Of a stretch of 64,000 bases of DNA, positions 22,084 to 37,982 are shown piece after piece; within the stretch, counting starts at the first letter, position 1; every line of letters starts with the position of its first letter. Under the pieces are notes generated by a model. The model did no database searches and was not told the DNA's origin. It worked only from the letters and a program-made list of their open reading frames with translations. Origin of the DNA: Holothuria scabra (Eukaryota; Echinodermata; Holothuroidea; Aspidochirotida; Holothuriidae). The translations under genes were made by a program, and so were the position numbers. The stretch is from positions 7,187,371 to 7,251,370 of the forward strand of contig CM074185.1 in NCBI GenBank assembly GCA_037179385.1. Reading direction: 5' to 3'.

Positions 22084-24372
22084 AATAAAAAAAATTTTAC
22101 TAGGACTACTGAAGTTACTGGGTGGGTGATTTTGAACAATTTTTTTTGTTTTGTAACGCTATTTTAATGCATATTAGAATCAATTTTCAAGCACTTCTTA
22201 GCTCGGTTGTACCTCGTTCCATGTTCCTTGTGCTATCTCATTCCTAGGCAGGGAAGGACGGGTTTTTTGGGGTGGGGGGCCTAAAAACTGTGAAAAACGT
22301 AAAGGACCGAGGCTACTGGATGGATGATCATGAACTGTTTTTGGTTCATCACCTTTTTTCTTTTGTGACGCTATTTTAATACATACCTGAATCAGTTTTC
22401 ATTACTTCTTACTAGCTCTACTATCCCTCATCCCATGTCGGGGAACACTACCCTCCCCCTGTTGTTGAGAAAAGAAAATTTCGTTGGGGAGCTTTCATCT
22501 ACAGGCCGATAAAAGATGTGGGCCTGGTAACTTCAGTCACCTGGACGACCTTCTTGATTTTTTTCACTTGAACACAATATTCTTCTAAGACACTCCCAGT
22601 TCCGAATTTTCCGAGCAAAAAAGGGCGAGTAGTTGTTCATGTACATGCAGTGCCTGATCAGGGAGGTGTCAAGTTACACCTCCCTGGCCTGATGGTGTGT
22701 CATCTGGCCTGCCCCGACAGCCGAATTTTAGCAACAGTAATGGAAATCGGCCAGGCCGTTTTGAGCTGTAATGATAAACAGTAGCGTAAGAATGTCTCCC
22801 CATCAGTCTGACTGAAAATTCATTTGAAGCCACCTTGTAACGTGGCATATTTTCAATTACGTTGGAAGTAAAATGATTTGAAGTCTGGATTTCTGACAGT
22901 CACGTAGAAAATTTCATATATATAGAGGATTTTGCAATTGAATTCAACGAAGATTCCTAGTAGAGTCAAACACATTAGTAGTTTTCAGTTCCGTAGGATA
23001 GCCCCCCCCCCCCGAAAAAAAGGGACAAGACCATTACATCTAATTGGAGCAGAACCTATATAATCTGGTAATTTTCTGATCACTTATAGCAAGCTGGCCT
23101 TCTTCTTGTTGGAAGTTAAACGTTCATTTCAACGAAAGCTCAAAATAACGATGGCTTCATTTCTACTTACAAGTTTGGGAAATGCCATTTCCGGCCCTCT
23201 CAGGCATTAGATTTTTTAACAATTTTCTGTACGTTCCGCGCCACCTGATGGTTCCGCGCCACCTGATGGTGCCGCTTCGCTTAAATAGTATTTTGGCCGA
23301 ATAGATTACTTATCAGAACATTTTCGTTTTGGGGCAATGTTATAAAGTGAAAATTTTATTGCGAAAGAAAGCTCAAATCAATGACTACTTTGTTTCTAGA
23401 AACCAGCCCGGGAAATGTCTTTTCTTGTTTTCTGGGGTTCTCAATTTTTCAAAAATATCTGTGCGCTCTTTCGGGCACGATAACATTTTTCGGAAAAAAA
23501 TTCTGCCCCTCCCAAAATGAAACGCTCCCGTACGCCTATTTCAATACATAAAATATAAAACTTCAAATATATGGGAAGTCAAACTTTTTCCCGGGGAAAA
23601 TTTTCCAATATGGTCCGAGGGCCTTAGTCTGCCTGATGATACTCAGTAACCCCAACAACACTACAGATCACCCCTACTTGATTTTTCTTATAAGAAGGTC
23701 AGATTCTTCCATAACCCCGACAAATCTGTCATAAAATTACAATTTTCCCCATTTTCCAGTTTCGATGGATTCTCAGTACACAAATAACCAAAGCCAACTC
23801 TTCTAATGACCCCGACATTCTACCTAATTTTTCTCTTGAAAGGCATGTCAGTTATTAAAGAACACACATTTTTTATTTTAACCTTGCCAAAAAACAAATT
23901 TTCTAATATTGTAAATCCCAAAATTTCTGCCATATAATAAGCCCTTCATTTTCAAATCTTCTTTCAAAAAAGGGAAAAAAAAATTCGGGAAAACTTCAAG
24001 TTTCGTCTTGAGACCCTAGTTCGTAAACCAAGAACGGTTACATGCATAAACCCTACAGAATTTCAGCTGTCGAGTACAAAACGTTTTTGATTTTGCCCAT
24101 ATGAAAGATAGATTCTTCAATAAACGTCCCAACTTTTTAATGGTCCTTACTAAAGTCAAAATTGTTTCAAAATTTTCAAATTTTTCCTTCAAAATAAACT
24201 CCAGATTTTTAAGTATTTGCTAAAAAGAAAGATAAAAATTTAGACGCTCGCCTCAAATTCTGCAAGGTCACGTCCCGCCGGGACTTACTCATGGCCATTG
24301 TCGGGGTCTTGAAATGCTGGCCCTCTTGTCGGGGAGCTTGGCCCCCGGTCGGGAAAATCCTGGCGCCACACC
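21681..24372. mobile_element. Possible degenerate element bounded by GGTGGCGCCAG
   Basis: GGTGGCGCCAG at 21681 and 21979 is inverted as CTGGCGCCACACC at 24360-24372. Inside, GGGGGCCA and GTCGGGG phrases appear inverted near both ends. Two diverged copies of a roughly 140-bp unit (about 22097-22235 and 22298-22440, sharing GACGCTATTTTAAT-like text) lie between. No protein is recognised. Confidence 0.35.
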
Positions 24373-24892
24373 TGCTTCAAAAGTGGAGAGCATCTGGAAG
24401 AAAGGGTTCTGACTGGGACTCAGATCTCCCCATACCATGCGGAGGGTCCCGAGTAAGAGTTAACGAAAGAAATGTCAACACTGTACAACACTCCAGATCT
24501 TTATTTTAACGAAATACTCCAGAAACATATAATTTGAACATATATATCTTATAAACGGTAAAGATATTGACCAACTTTCAACTCATAGTTCCTTGCAAAA
24601 AAATTAAAAATAATAAAAAAAATCTTTGAGCCCGACAACCCAGAGAGAGAGGGGGAGAGAGGGGGACAACGAAGAAAAAGATCGTGCTTAAAACAGAATA
24701 AGCCATTAGCTAGGGAAAGTATTTATCAGATCATTAAGTATCTGTAGGCTAAACTGAGTTTGACACGGTATCGTACCGTAATATAGAAGATATGCGGGGT
24801 GGCAATCTACCTACATTGTATAGGCTATTTAAGTCTTAATTGACTATAAAACCGCAGTCAAAGACATTTATGCTGGTTCGTAGATGAATAAA

Positions 24893-25180
<288 letters not shown>

Positions 25181-25224
25181 TCGAAAAGAGGTAGTAAAAA
25201 GTGCTTAAAAGTTTGCGGCAAACT

Positions 25225-25260
25225 CCACGACGTTTCGGGTATAAACCCTTCATCAGGTGG
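25225..25260 (-). ncRNA. Hammerhead-ribozyme-like core (minus copy)
   Basis: On the minus strand: CCAC, CTGATGA, stem GGGT/ACCC around TTAT, GAAA, CGTC, GTGG. CCAC and GTGG can form stem I. Stem III is almost absent, as in minimal hammerheads that act as dimers. Identical to 30253-30288. Confidence 0.5.
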
Positions 25261-25585
25261 CAAAAACCAAACTGAACAACCAACAGTAACAATTGGACAC
25301 GACAAACATCAAATCCGAAGCGATCGCTGTAAAAACAGAACCGGACGAAAGTGACTGTCAGAAAACATGAGTGCGAAGGATGAAACACAAATCAAAAAAA
25401 GAACAAGAGCGTCCTGGATGAAAAAATGCACGTAAAAATCGAACATGTTCTTAAAAAAGGGAAAACAGGAGACAAAAACTAGCTCCGGAAAAAAAAAAAT
25501 TGTAAATAAGGCCTACACAGAAAAAAACGAGCACGAACGGGTAAGTGTAAAAGGAGTAAAAACTGGTACAAAAAGGGGTTGAATA

Positions 25586-26250
25586 TTACAAAAGGTCAAT
25601 TCTAACGTTAAGCCCGTGTGGAGCGAGAGTACCTAGCCTCATGATCAGTCGGTTTTCAGCACTAAGGCGGTCACGATCGGAGCCTCGGCACATTACAGCT
25701 GCCGTAACGGTTAAATGCTGTATTGAACAAAGTGAAGGGGGGTTGAAATGTGCAGCCACCGGGTACCCATGGAGATTCTGTTTGATGGACCTAAGGTGCT
25801 CGGTGACTCGATCCGCGAGGCGGCGCTTGGTCTCTCCCACATACAACGAGTTACATCTCCCACAAGCTAAAATATACACTACATTTGAGGAAATGCAGGA
25901 GAATCTTTGTTTGACAATAAAGCTATTGCCGTTGGGGCCAGAAATGTTGACGAGGTCGTGTTTGCCGACAACTGGACATGTATTACACCTCGGACGGTTA
26001 CATGGAAAGGTACCAGCCGTGTCGTCGAAAGAAGTTTGTGGGTGGGAAGCCCGAACTAAATGGTTGGCTAAATTTTTCTCAACTCTAAAGGCAGTGATGG
26101 GGGTTCCGGGAAAACATCACGGGTTGAGGGGTCTTGTCGGAGCAACTTTACATTTTTGTGGATAGCGTGTAAAATAGGACGGATCGAAGGGTGATAAGAA
26201 ATAACTAAAGGAATACGTAGATTGGTACCAGATTTGCTCTTTTTCTCCAA
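25586..26250 (-). pseudogene. GIY-YIG endonuclease region of Penelope-like element, frameshifted
   Basis: Two frames together give the C-terminal part. Frame 26250-26068 starts EKKSKSGTNLRIPLVISYHP and frame 25879-25586 has VGETKRRLADRVTEHLRS, the GIY-YIG core with its conserved arginine and glutamate. Between them a C run on the coding strand (26099-26103) has five bases where the plus copy has six, which explains one frame change. The end ...APHGLNVRIDLL is shared with the plus copy. The nuclease would nick target DNA to prime reverse transcription; this copy cannot make it intact. Confidence 0.9.
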
Positions 26251-27506
26251 GGCTTCCTTTCTGCTGGTTCCTTGAATTCTGCGTAGGGCATTAGAGAGGA
26301 TTTTGGCAGGGTACTGGCGTTTTTCAAAAAGGACAAAATTCCTTCAGAGGCAGTAGAGAAGTCAGAATCCTCCGAACAAATTCGTCTGGCTCGCAAGAGC
26401 TGGGAATAAGGGATAGATTTAGTGCAAGATTTGGGGTGATTGGAAGGGTACAAAAGGTAGTTATGCGAGTCGGTTGGCTTAAAGTATAGGTTAGAGGTAA
26501 TTGTACGGTTGTTGATGGACAGTTTAAGGTCGAGAAAAACAACAGATGAGTCCGAGATACAATGGGTAAATTTCAAAAAGGGGCAAAAGGAATTAACAAA
26601 GTCGATAAAAGTTTCTAAATCACGACGGGATCCAGAGGCAACTCCTACAATATCATCAATATACCTTTTGTAAAGTATAGGTCGTGGCCCGGTATACTGA
26701 GAAAAAAGTTGTTCTTCAAAGTGGCCCATGGTCAAACAGGCAACAGAGGGACCCATTTTGGTTCCCATGGCCACTCCTTTAACTTGACGGAAAAAACGCC
26801 CATTGAACTGAAAACAATTTTGCTTGAGAACAAGTTCCGTTAAACGTAGGAAGGTGTCAGTCGGTACAAGGGGATCACGCCGTTTGTCTAGGTAGTAACG
26901 GATAGCTGTTAAGGCAGCATTATGAGGAATTGACGTGTAGAGGCTGGACACATCCATGGTGAATAAAAGACGTTCTCCACAATTTTCAGGAAACTCAAAG
27001 TCACGAATAAGTCTCAAGAAATGTGGCGTGTCTTGAACAAACGACGGCAAAGCTGAAACTAAAGGGGAGAGCACAGAATCCACATACTCAGAAATAAGTA
27101 CGGTGGGGCAGCTGTGTGAAGAGACGATAGGTCTGTCAGGGTTGTTGGCTTTGTGGATTTTGGGAAGCAGGTAGAAGTTATAAATCTATGGGCAAGGGTG
27201 GATTAGAGAAGTAGCGTTTTTGGGTAGTTGTTTATTGTCCATGAGTTGGGTCAAAGTGTTTTTAACTAACTTTTGGCACTCAGGAGTGGGGTCAGCGGGA
27301 AGTTCTAAATAAGCACTTTGGTCGGATAGCTGTTTGTTGGCCTCAGCAATATACAGGTCCTTCCGCCACACCACGACAGCACCACCCTTGTCAGCTGGTT
27401 TAATAATGATATCCCTGTTACTTTTGAGGGATAAAATGGCATCTCGTTCTTCAGGACGAAGGTTACGCAGTGCGGTCATTTTAGGGGGGGAGGAGATCGT
27501 TGACAT
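26205..27506 (-). pseudogene. Penelope-like reverse transcriptase, one in-frame stop
   Basis: One frame runs from 27506 to 26205, broken only by a TAG at 27188-27186 just before the conserved FYLLPKIHK segment. Seen in order: ADKGGAVVVW upstream of the palm; motif A FTMDVSSLYTSIP (Asp at about 26954); motif B QVKGVAMGTKMGPS; motif C YIDD at about 26663-26652; then FLDLKLSINN and LYFKPTDSHNYL. All are typical of Penelope-type reverse transcriptases, which copy RNA at nicked chromosomal ends. The catalytic aspartates are kept, so decay is recent. It is out of frame with the GIY-YIG region at about 26205-26250. Confidence 0.92.
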
Positions 27507-28416
27507 CTTTGTAAATGGTATTGATTACATTGTCAAGGGTGGGATTTTCTCCTGGCTTGGGCGTCCAGGAGGAACGGACAGGGTTGGCGGGGTTGGGAAC
27601 TTCCTCTGAGGGGGTATCATCCTGATGGTCTGTTATCCCGAAATGGTAGCGAAGGCGGAGTTTCCTACAGAAAGACGAAACGTCTCTGCGTATGGAAACC
27701 TCATCAGGAAGGGGGTTCAGTGGAACAAAGTTGAGACCTTTCGCTAAAACTGAGCGCTCAGAGGAAGAGAGTTCCAGATCGGGCGGAATAGTGACTACAA
27801 GCTTGGTGTCTGGCTGGTTATTAATGTTAGGTTCGAATTCGGTGGACGGGGATTTGGGCAACAGGCTAGCCAAGGTCCTGGCTTTGGAGTCTAGTAGGAA
27901 GTTATGTAGTCTACGATTGTAAATATGAATAAGGAAGCGAACTTCTGCAGCTTGGGGTAAGGTTTCAAAAAGAAGTGACTTTTTTTCCTCAATGGTAGTG
28001 TCAAAAGAAGCCTTCTTCCTTTCCATGCTACGAATGGTAGAACGTATCAGACTAAAAGAACACGAACGTAAGTATCGTGAGGTGTCCCGTCTAAAATGAA
28101 AATCGTACTCGGACTGAACGTGAAAATAAAGTCTGAAACCTCTTGGAATTACATGTCTACGAAGACAAGTTCCCAAAAAATTAATGTGGCTGGCAAATCT
28201 GGTTTTACCAAAGGTGGCCATGGCGAGAGAATAAATAATGGGAAAACTTTGGGCTGGGTAGTAGGAAACTTCCTCCGTAAATCTCCTGCGGAGATTCGAA
28301 ACGAAATGTTTTAGGCTAGGCATGAGGCCGTGAATAAAATGAAAGTTAGGTTCTGTACACGTGCTTGAAAATGGACACGAGGAAACTGTAAACTGTACGA
28401 CAGGAGACCAAAACAT
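27481..28416 (-). pseudogene. N-terminal region of the Penelope-like polyprotein
   Basis: A 311-codon open frame. Its second half has VVTIPPDLELSSSERSVLAK then GLNFVPLNPLPDEVS, the segment that precedes the palm in Penelope-like proteins (SxxExxVLxKGLxFxP). The first about 190 residues are basic and helical with no recognised domain. It overlaps the reverse transcriptase frame in another phase at 27481-27506; a run of seven G (27484-27490) lies at the switch and is the likely slip site. Start codon uncertain. Confidence 0.8.
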
Positions 28417-28818
28417 GAGGGAAAAAACGAATAATGATGATTAACTAAGAAGGGAGGGTTCTACAGAGCAAGGGATGGGAACATGGGGTAAAAAGGTGGA
28501 GCTGGAGTGAAAAAGTACTAAAAATTACAAAAAGTGACCAGTTTCAACACAAGGAGCAAACGCCTAATGCTACAAAACGGACACGATCAAAGCGGAGGAA
28601 AGGGCTGGATCTGGATAAAAAAAACGTACCGTAAACAAAAAACGGGGGCTATCAAGACATTCAATAAAGTATAGAATGATGCAAAAGATGCTTCCTTACC
28701 CAGGAAGTAAAAAAGTAGTAAAATGAGAAAAATAACGTTGACAGCGTTTCAAAAATGTGAAAACTCACACGCACTCACAGACGGACAAGATCGGACCGGC
28801 AAAATCGGTTCGAACAAA

Positions 28819-28985
<167 letters not shown>

Positions 28986-29238
28986 TAACGCTAATTCCCG
29001 CCTTAGGGGGAAATTGTTATATCTGCGCGTACATAGGGCGAAAAAAAAAACAATGTAATACATAAGAAAAAGTGTTCGCCCTAACGTCTAAAATATAAAT
29101 AACGTTATTTCAATGGCAAGCCATCCGTTCGTGTTAACAGCTGGGTGTCCGTAAATTTGACAACTTTGAAGTAATTGTATATACTTTGTGAATCTAGGAG
29201 GGCATCCTTGTCCGTTTACGCATTCCTATAGAAAAAGT
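28986..29238. other. Spacer before the plus Penelope fragment
   Basis: No gene. ATAGGGCGAA and TTCGCCCTAA at about 29034 and 29072 are inverted and could form a stem. It may be remnant 5' element sequence. Confidence 0.4.
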
Positions 29239-29280
29239 GGAATACGTAGATTGGTACCAGATTTGCCTTGGAGAAAAAGA

Positions 29281-29308
<28 letters not shown>
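29239..29308. repeat. 28-bp snap-back palindrome at the 5' edge of the plus Penelope copy
   Basis: GGAATACGTAGATTGGTACC at 29239 onward is perfectly mirrored by GGTACCAATCTACGTATTCC ending at 29308. The arms are 28 bp (29239-29266 and 29281-29308) around a 14-nt loop. The right arm is genuine element sequence (also at about 26209-26236); the left arm is an inverted duplicate of it. Confidence 0.9.
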
Positions 29309-32832
<3,524 letters not shown>

Positions 32833-33303
32833 GTGTGCATCGGGCGGGTTTACGCTACATGCTCGTATACCACGACATCAATTGACAAAAAGTGGCACTT
32901 GTGCAAAATATGCAACAGTATTTGCACACATGGCTGTTCCTATTTAATCTCCCATGGCATTTATAGACAGTTACACACCACAAAACAAACGAATTCCTAT
33001 AGATTACCTCACGATTCTTTGTTTAATGTAGTCATTACCGAGACCCGTTTATTGGACCACCATCCACTTAAACCTGACTTTGGAACGATTTCGCGAGACT
33101 GTAAGTTCATAGTCCAGTCCATTTTATCAGCATTTTATACACAGGGTTACTGTTTAAATAACTACTACTCTAAATTCCTCAAAACTAGAAAGCAAATAAA
33201 CCAATATTTCATGTGGCTTAGTTTCGAACGAGCATTTGATCTTTTTTACGTGTCGATCATGTACATATACCAAACTGCTACATGTTCGTCGTCGTGTACA
33301 TAG
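32833..33303 (+). CDS. Orphan 156-codon open frame, doubtful
   Basis: The longest open frame outside the transposons, starting MCIGRVYATCSYTTTS and containing several cysteines (WHLCKICNSICTHGC). No family is recognised, there are no clear splice borders or promoter, and the composition is like the surrounding AT-rich DNA. It could be chance or part of an untranslated exon. Confidence 0.15.
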   Translation: MCIGRVYATCSYTTTSIDKKWHLCKICNSICTHGCSYLISHGIYRQLHTTKQTNSYRLPHDSLFNVVITETRLLDHHPLKPDFGTISRDCKFIVQSILSAFYTQGYCLNNYYSKFLKTRKQINQYFMWLSFERAFDLFYVSIMYIYQTATCSSSCT

Positions 33304-34759
33304 ACGCTACTACACGCTTCCGCGTCACAGTGTTGGAAGAAAAAATACCCGGTTGTCAAAAAGAACTTTGAAAGGTTCTAAGAATAGTTAGCCATTCTGT
33401 TTTCAACGGTAGAGTAATTTTTCTGAAGTATTACCCTATTCTTACAAAAATCGTTCATTGAGAGCCGAAATACCCACCACAACGATAGGACGCACAGCAG
33501 AACATGCCTGAATTAGGTGAGTGCCTTTTTAACGTGCAAAGTGTGAGGAACGTGTGTGAGAGTGACTTTAGTGCAGGTGGGTTCAGCAGTTGCCAGTTGT
33601 ACATAAATGAAATGTAACTGGTATCATAGAAACATGGACTCTAGTATGAATACATAAAAATGTAAAAACAAAACTTCCTCATTTTTTAAGTTAAATAATG
33701 CGCAATGAAAGTAAAGGAAGAGCATAACTGGTCATGAAATATTGAAGACATGATTTTTTTGAAGATTCCGGGCATTAATTCATCCATTTTAACTTTATAT
33801 TGCGATTTCATATGTGTAGTCTACATCGACCTTCAAATTATATCGAACAATATCATGAGAGTTGTATCATTGGAGTTGCTTCTTTCGCATTAATTACAAG
33901 CGACCGTAAGGCAACATAGGACTAGGAGACAAATATCGGACACCGGGTCCATATCCAAGGAATTCTAAGGAACAGTCGTATATTCATTGTGGGACAGCGG
34001 CTCAGCAAGATTATTGAATTTCGCTCGTATGGGCAAGAGACAGCAAGGGCCCAAAACCTATTTTCTAAGATTTTGTCTACACCTCATGTCATGTACTGAT
34101 ACTGAGATGAGACGTAGCTTTTTCAGTTCTGGGTTAGCAAGGGCTCCTGGATCCTTGGGGCCACTGGTCGTATATCGTCCGCTCATTCCACCAGCTTGTG
34201 CTACGTCGCATGCCGGAGAGAGGTTCCACCCAATTGGAAAAAGGAATAGTTGGACCACAAAGTATCACACAAAGTGTCACATGGGCTGCCAGCTTGGTCA
34301 TTTTAACTTCTAGTGTTGTTTGATCACTGGCTATAGTTGATGGGCCTCTAAGTTCTTATGCAGGTCAGTTGTAAACTGGGGACGAAGTCCTAAATTTTGA
34401 AAGACTTTCCAGAAATTTTCAAATTGTCAAAGGCTTAGTTCATTGTTAGACATTTGGCTCCCTGAAAGTATTTTTCTCCCTTTTTGGAGCCAGTTCGTCC
34501 CTTGTGTACTCTGTCTGGCTTCGGCAGGACCCGATTGTAGCTGGTAGGACTAATTATTTCATATTTCGGTGTTCTGTGAACTCAAGGTTTGTCCCAAAAC
34601 AATGTAAAGCAGTAGCGTAATTACGACACTTCTCATCAGGCCCATAAGTATTTTTTAAAGGTTGAAGGTTGAATACAGCCACAACCGATTTTACCCACAT
34701 TGAATTTGGCCGTTTCCCTTGAGCCAAAAACATATGCGTCGAACCACTGGCGATTACCC
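33304..34759. other. No confident gene
   Basis: A short start-like exon, ATGCCTGAATTAG followed by GTGAGT, lies at about 33505. It is canonical but too short to assign and is mentioned only as a possible 5' exon of the downstream plus-strand CAP gene. Nothing else is recognised. Confidence 0.3.
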
Positions 34760-35077
34760 CAGCCAGCATGCTCAGTTGGCCCCGACTGGGCTCCAGCTGG
34801 GCTACTTGCTTGGCCCCAGCTGGGGCCCATTTGTGTTTTTCAGGTTTTCCCAGGAGGGGGGAAAATTGGTTTAGCTTTAACCAGCTGAAGCCCAGCTAGG
34901 CTTCAGTTGTTGAAGCTGGACCCAGCTGGGCTTCAACTGGGTATCAGCTGGGAAAGGCTAGCCCAGTTGGGTCTCACGTGGGAACAACTGACATTGAACA
35001 CGAATGGGTCCCAGCTGGGTCTAAGCAATGAGCCCAGCTAGAGCCCAGTCGGGGCCCAACTGGGCATGTTGGCTGGG
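34760..35077. mobile_element. Palindromic MITE rich in CCCAGCTGGG, single copy
   Basis: The left end CCAGCCAGCATGCTCAGTTG is mirrored by CAACTGGGCATGTTGGCTGG. Inside are many nested GGGCCCAGCTGGG palindromes and CACGTGGGAAC. Related to the tandem pair at 60456-61073. No coding capacity. Confidence 0.8.
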
Positions 35078-37799
35078 AAAGGGTTTTAATTTGTAAGAGG
35101 CTAAACCCATGGTGAAAACTTCAATTTTCTGTCATGACAGAAAATTTGGAGTTGTTGAATAGAAATAAGTTTTGAATTTTATTAGTGAATACACAGTCAT
35201 AACTAAGTCTAAAACTTAGTCAAATATCAAACGACCAGGGATATGCCACTTCTCAGGTTACAAACGTGGGACCCAGAATCGGCCGTTAAGTAAGTCAGGA
35301 ATCAAAAGGCCTTGGGAGCTACTGGGGCTTACAATGCCGCCTTGTCATTAAATCCGCACCATAAATTAAAGTCTCTGGTTAATTAGCGTATGCTACTAGC
35401 CATCAGTACTTTTACTGATCGAAAATGTGACCGCTGCAAACAAAGGCATGATTGCGTTGAGAACCCTTTAGTTAGTTTCTCGCAATACGTTAAATAAACT
35501 GGAGAGAGCTCGTTTCTAAGGATATTTCAGGTCCTCGAAACTGTGGACGGTGTTTAGATGATGAAAAGATGAAAGAATGGTTTCATTGGGCCGGAACAGG
35601 GCGTTATGGGGTAATTGTCGTTTTCTCATTTCCACGATAAAAACCCATTTGATGTTCCCTTTGGTTGGTTAGGTGTTCAGTCAGTGTGAACATCTTCCTC
35701 ATTGCTTCTTTTGCCACAATACCAACTGTTCAGAATTAGCAGGCTTTACCGCCAATTAGACGCTTAAAGTTGTCGTCTACCTTCAATGGAGCAGATTCTT
35801 TTAAATTTTCACTCCTCTATCAATCTAAGTGCTCCTTCGATACTTTGGTCGTTTGGGTGTTTTGTAAGTCCATTGATCCCTGTAGAACCGCTTCTTTTAA
35901 CTAGTTGACTGCAAGCACGGATATGCAACGGTGGGGAAATTTGTCAAACTTAAACAGATTTCTTATATCAAGTTTGCTCAACAAACACTGCATCTTTTTT
36001 TTGTGTAGAATCTACAAATGTACAGTTGAGTTCGCTTACGACGTAGTTATTGGATTTTCAGATTAGTGTAAAAACGGTCAGTAAATACCACTGGTTTAAG
36101 TAGATATTTAACTAGAACGTTAGGTTAAACGAAATCAAATTGAGCCTTAAGTGTCAAGTAGGCAAAGTATTATTTACATTTAAACACGTGACCACTAACG
36201 TCTTGAGCAACTGTTGGATACACTAAGGAAGGAAACCTGACTTGCTGACCTAATGTAGTGAACGCTTTAAATAGGAAAGGTAACTACAGATGTCACCTGC
36301 ACCAGAGTTACCAGGTTGGGAAACAGCTGGCACCACACTTGGAAATGAGGCATTTCCCCGGTCAGGCAACACCGGCCGGGACCTTTCCCAGTCCACATTT
36401 CAGTACAAGGATACCTTCGGGCCCGCTTTTTGTACTATCCTGTGCCAAAAGGTCTATAGCCTAGGTATACTTCATGGCTTGGAATGTATGAGTTGGGACA
36501 GTGATGGTGAAACCGGGAAGAGGGGCTGAAAATAGAAGGAGATAAGCCTTCGATATTTTCAAGTGCTCAAAGATTGGGAACCGATGGCAGAATTTCGAAG
36601 TGGGCCCGGAACATGTTCTGGATCTGCCCCGAATGCACATGCATCTTAGAAAACCAGCCTAGGAATTAAAATACGGTTTCATGCCATCTCAGTGGAATGT
36701 ATATGGAAGGAAAACACGCACGTCCCGCACTTTCTTGTGGGCCCTGTGTGAATCAAGTAGGTCCCGGCTTAAATAGTCTTCGTGCCACTCCACCGGCACC
36801 GTTTTTCACGTTTCTCCGTTGCTCTGATTTGGGCACATCGGGAAAACTTTCAAGGCCCGAGTACATCAGGATCAACTTTTTCTGACAACATTCATGTCAT
36901 GGCTGTTTTTTACAACATTAAGAAACTTTAAATAAGCACCCTCTCCTTTTACACTCTCTGTATGGAATAACTCTCTCTAATTTACCATAAGAAGGCTCTG
37001 AATGCAACATCTAAAAAAAAAAAAAAAAAAAACAGATTTTTTTGACCATGAATGTTATATTTGGAGTTAGCTTCGGTAAAAACATGATAATGGCATGGAG
37101 TTCTTAAAAGCATAATGACTTTCTGCTTTCAATTAGAGAAATCATCTTTACTCGTTGCGTAGGATTCGATCCACTGAAGCTGCCCTGCCAGAAAATACGT
37201 TAATCAAAAATTGATAGGCCAATGGCATCCTACATTAAATGATCAACTTACCGCTCGGTTTAACTTTAACTTACTAAAGTGTGGAAATAACGGAAACATG
37301 CTCTTTAATTTCTAGATCATTCGTAAACTGTAGAGGTAGAAAGCAATGTTTCTACGCGCTGTCACCAGGAGAAGTATATACTAGTCATCAAGTAGCAACG
37401 GCCTTTTACGTACCAGTATCTTGAGTAAGAATGGAAGCGTGATTACTCCAAGTGAGCCATACATCATTAGCGATAACAATCCTAGCAGTCTATCAAAAGT
37501 GAAATCAAATATTATATCTGTTTCTATTTGACTGTCTGTCATACACATAGACCAGCACATTTTTAAGGAATACATGGTTATCTTAAAGGTGTCAAACACC
37601 CCGTCCCTTCAACTTAGGAAAAGCAAACCCGCCAGCGCAATGTGGTAATGCAACGTGTTAACAGTTTTGATAAATGATTTATTAACTGTATGGCTATGTG
37701 TTTGCTCATAACAAGACGTCGCCGTTTGCACATAAAATCATGTGTAATCTATTGTATGACTTTACTTGATAGGAATTAGGATTAAAATTTTGTGGAAGT
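35078..37799. other. No gene recognised
   Basis: Non-coding to my reading. A poly-A tract lies at 37013-37031. Short GC-richer patches near 36290-36540 and 36700-36880 have open frames but no splice support or domain. Confidence 0.45.
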
Positions 37800-37982
37800 A
37801 TGCAAGCGCGTAGCCAGTATTGTTTTATGGGGGTGGGGGGCTGGGGGCACGACATGAGGGAAAAGTCTAAGGATAGACAGAAAAACCGCTACTTTAGGTG
37901 TTTTTTGCATTGCAAGGTTGGGTCATGGGGGAGGGATTCTGACCCCCAACCCCCTACCGTGGCCGTGGTTACGCCACTGTTA
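37800..37982. mobile_element. Small G-rich element with GCGTAGCCAG end
   Basis: GCGCGTAGCCAGTATTG at the left and GGTTACGCCACTG at the right are inverted. Internally ACATGAGGGAAAAGTCTAAG and GGTTGGGTCATGGGGG match 52852-53010. Probably a non-autonomous transposon. Confidence 0.6.

Noticed and set aside
25641..26165. 174-codon plus-strand frame
   Set aside because: Antisense shadow of the Penelope GIY-YIG region.
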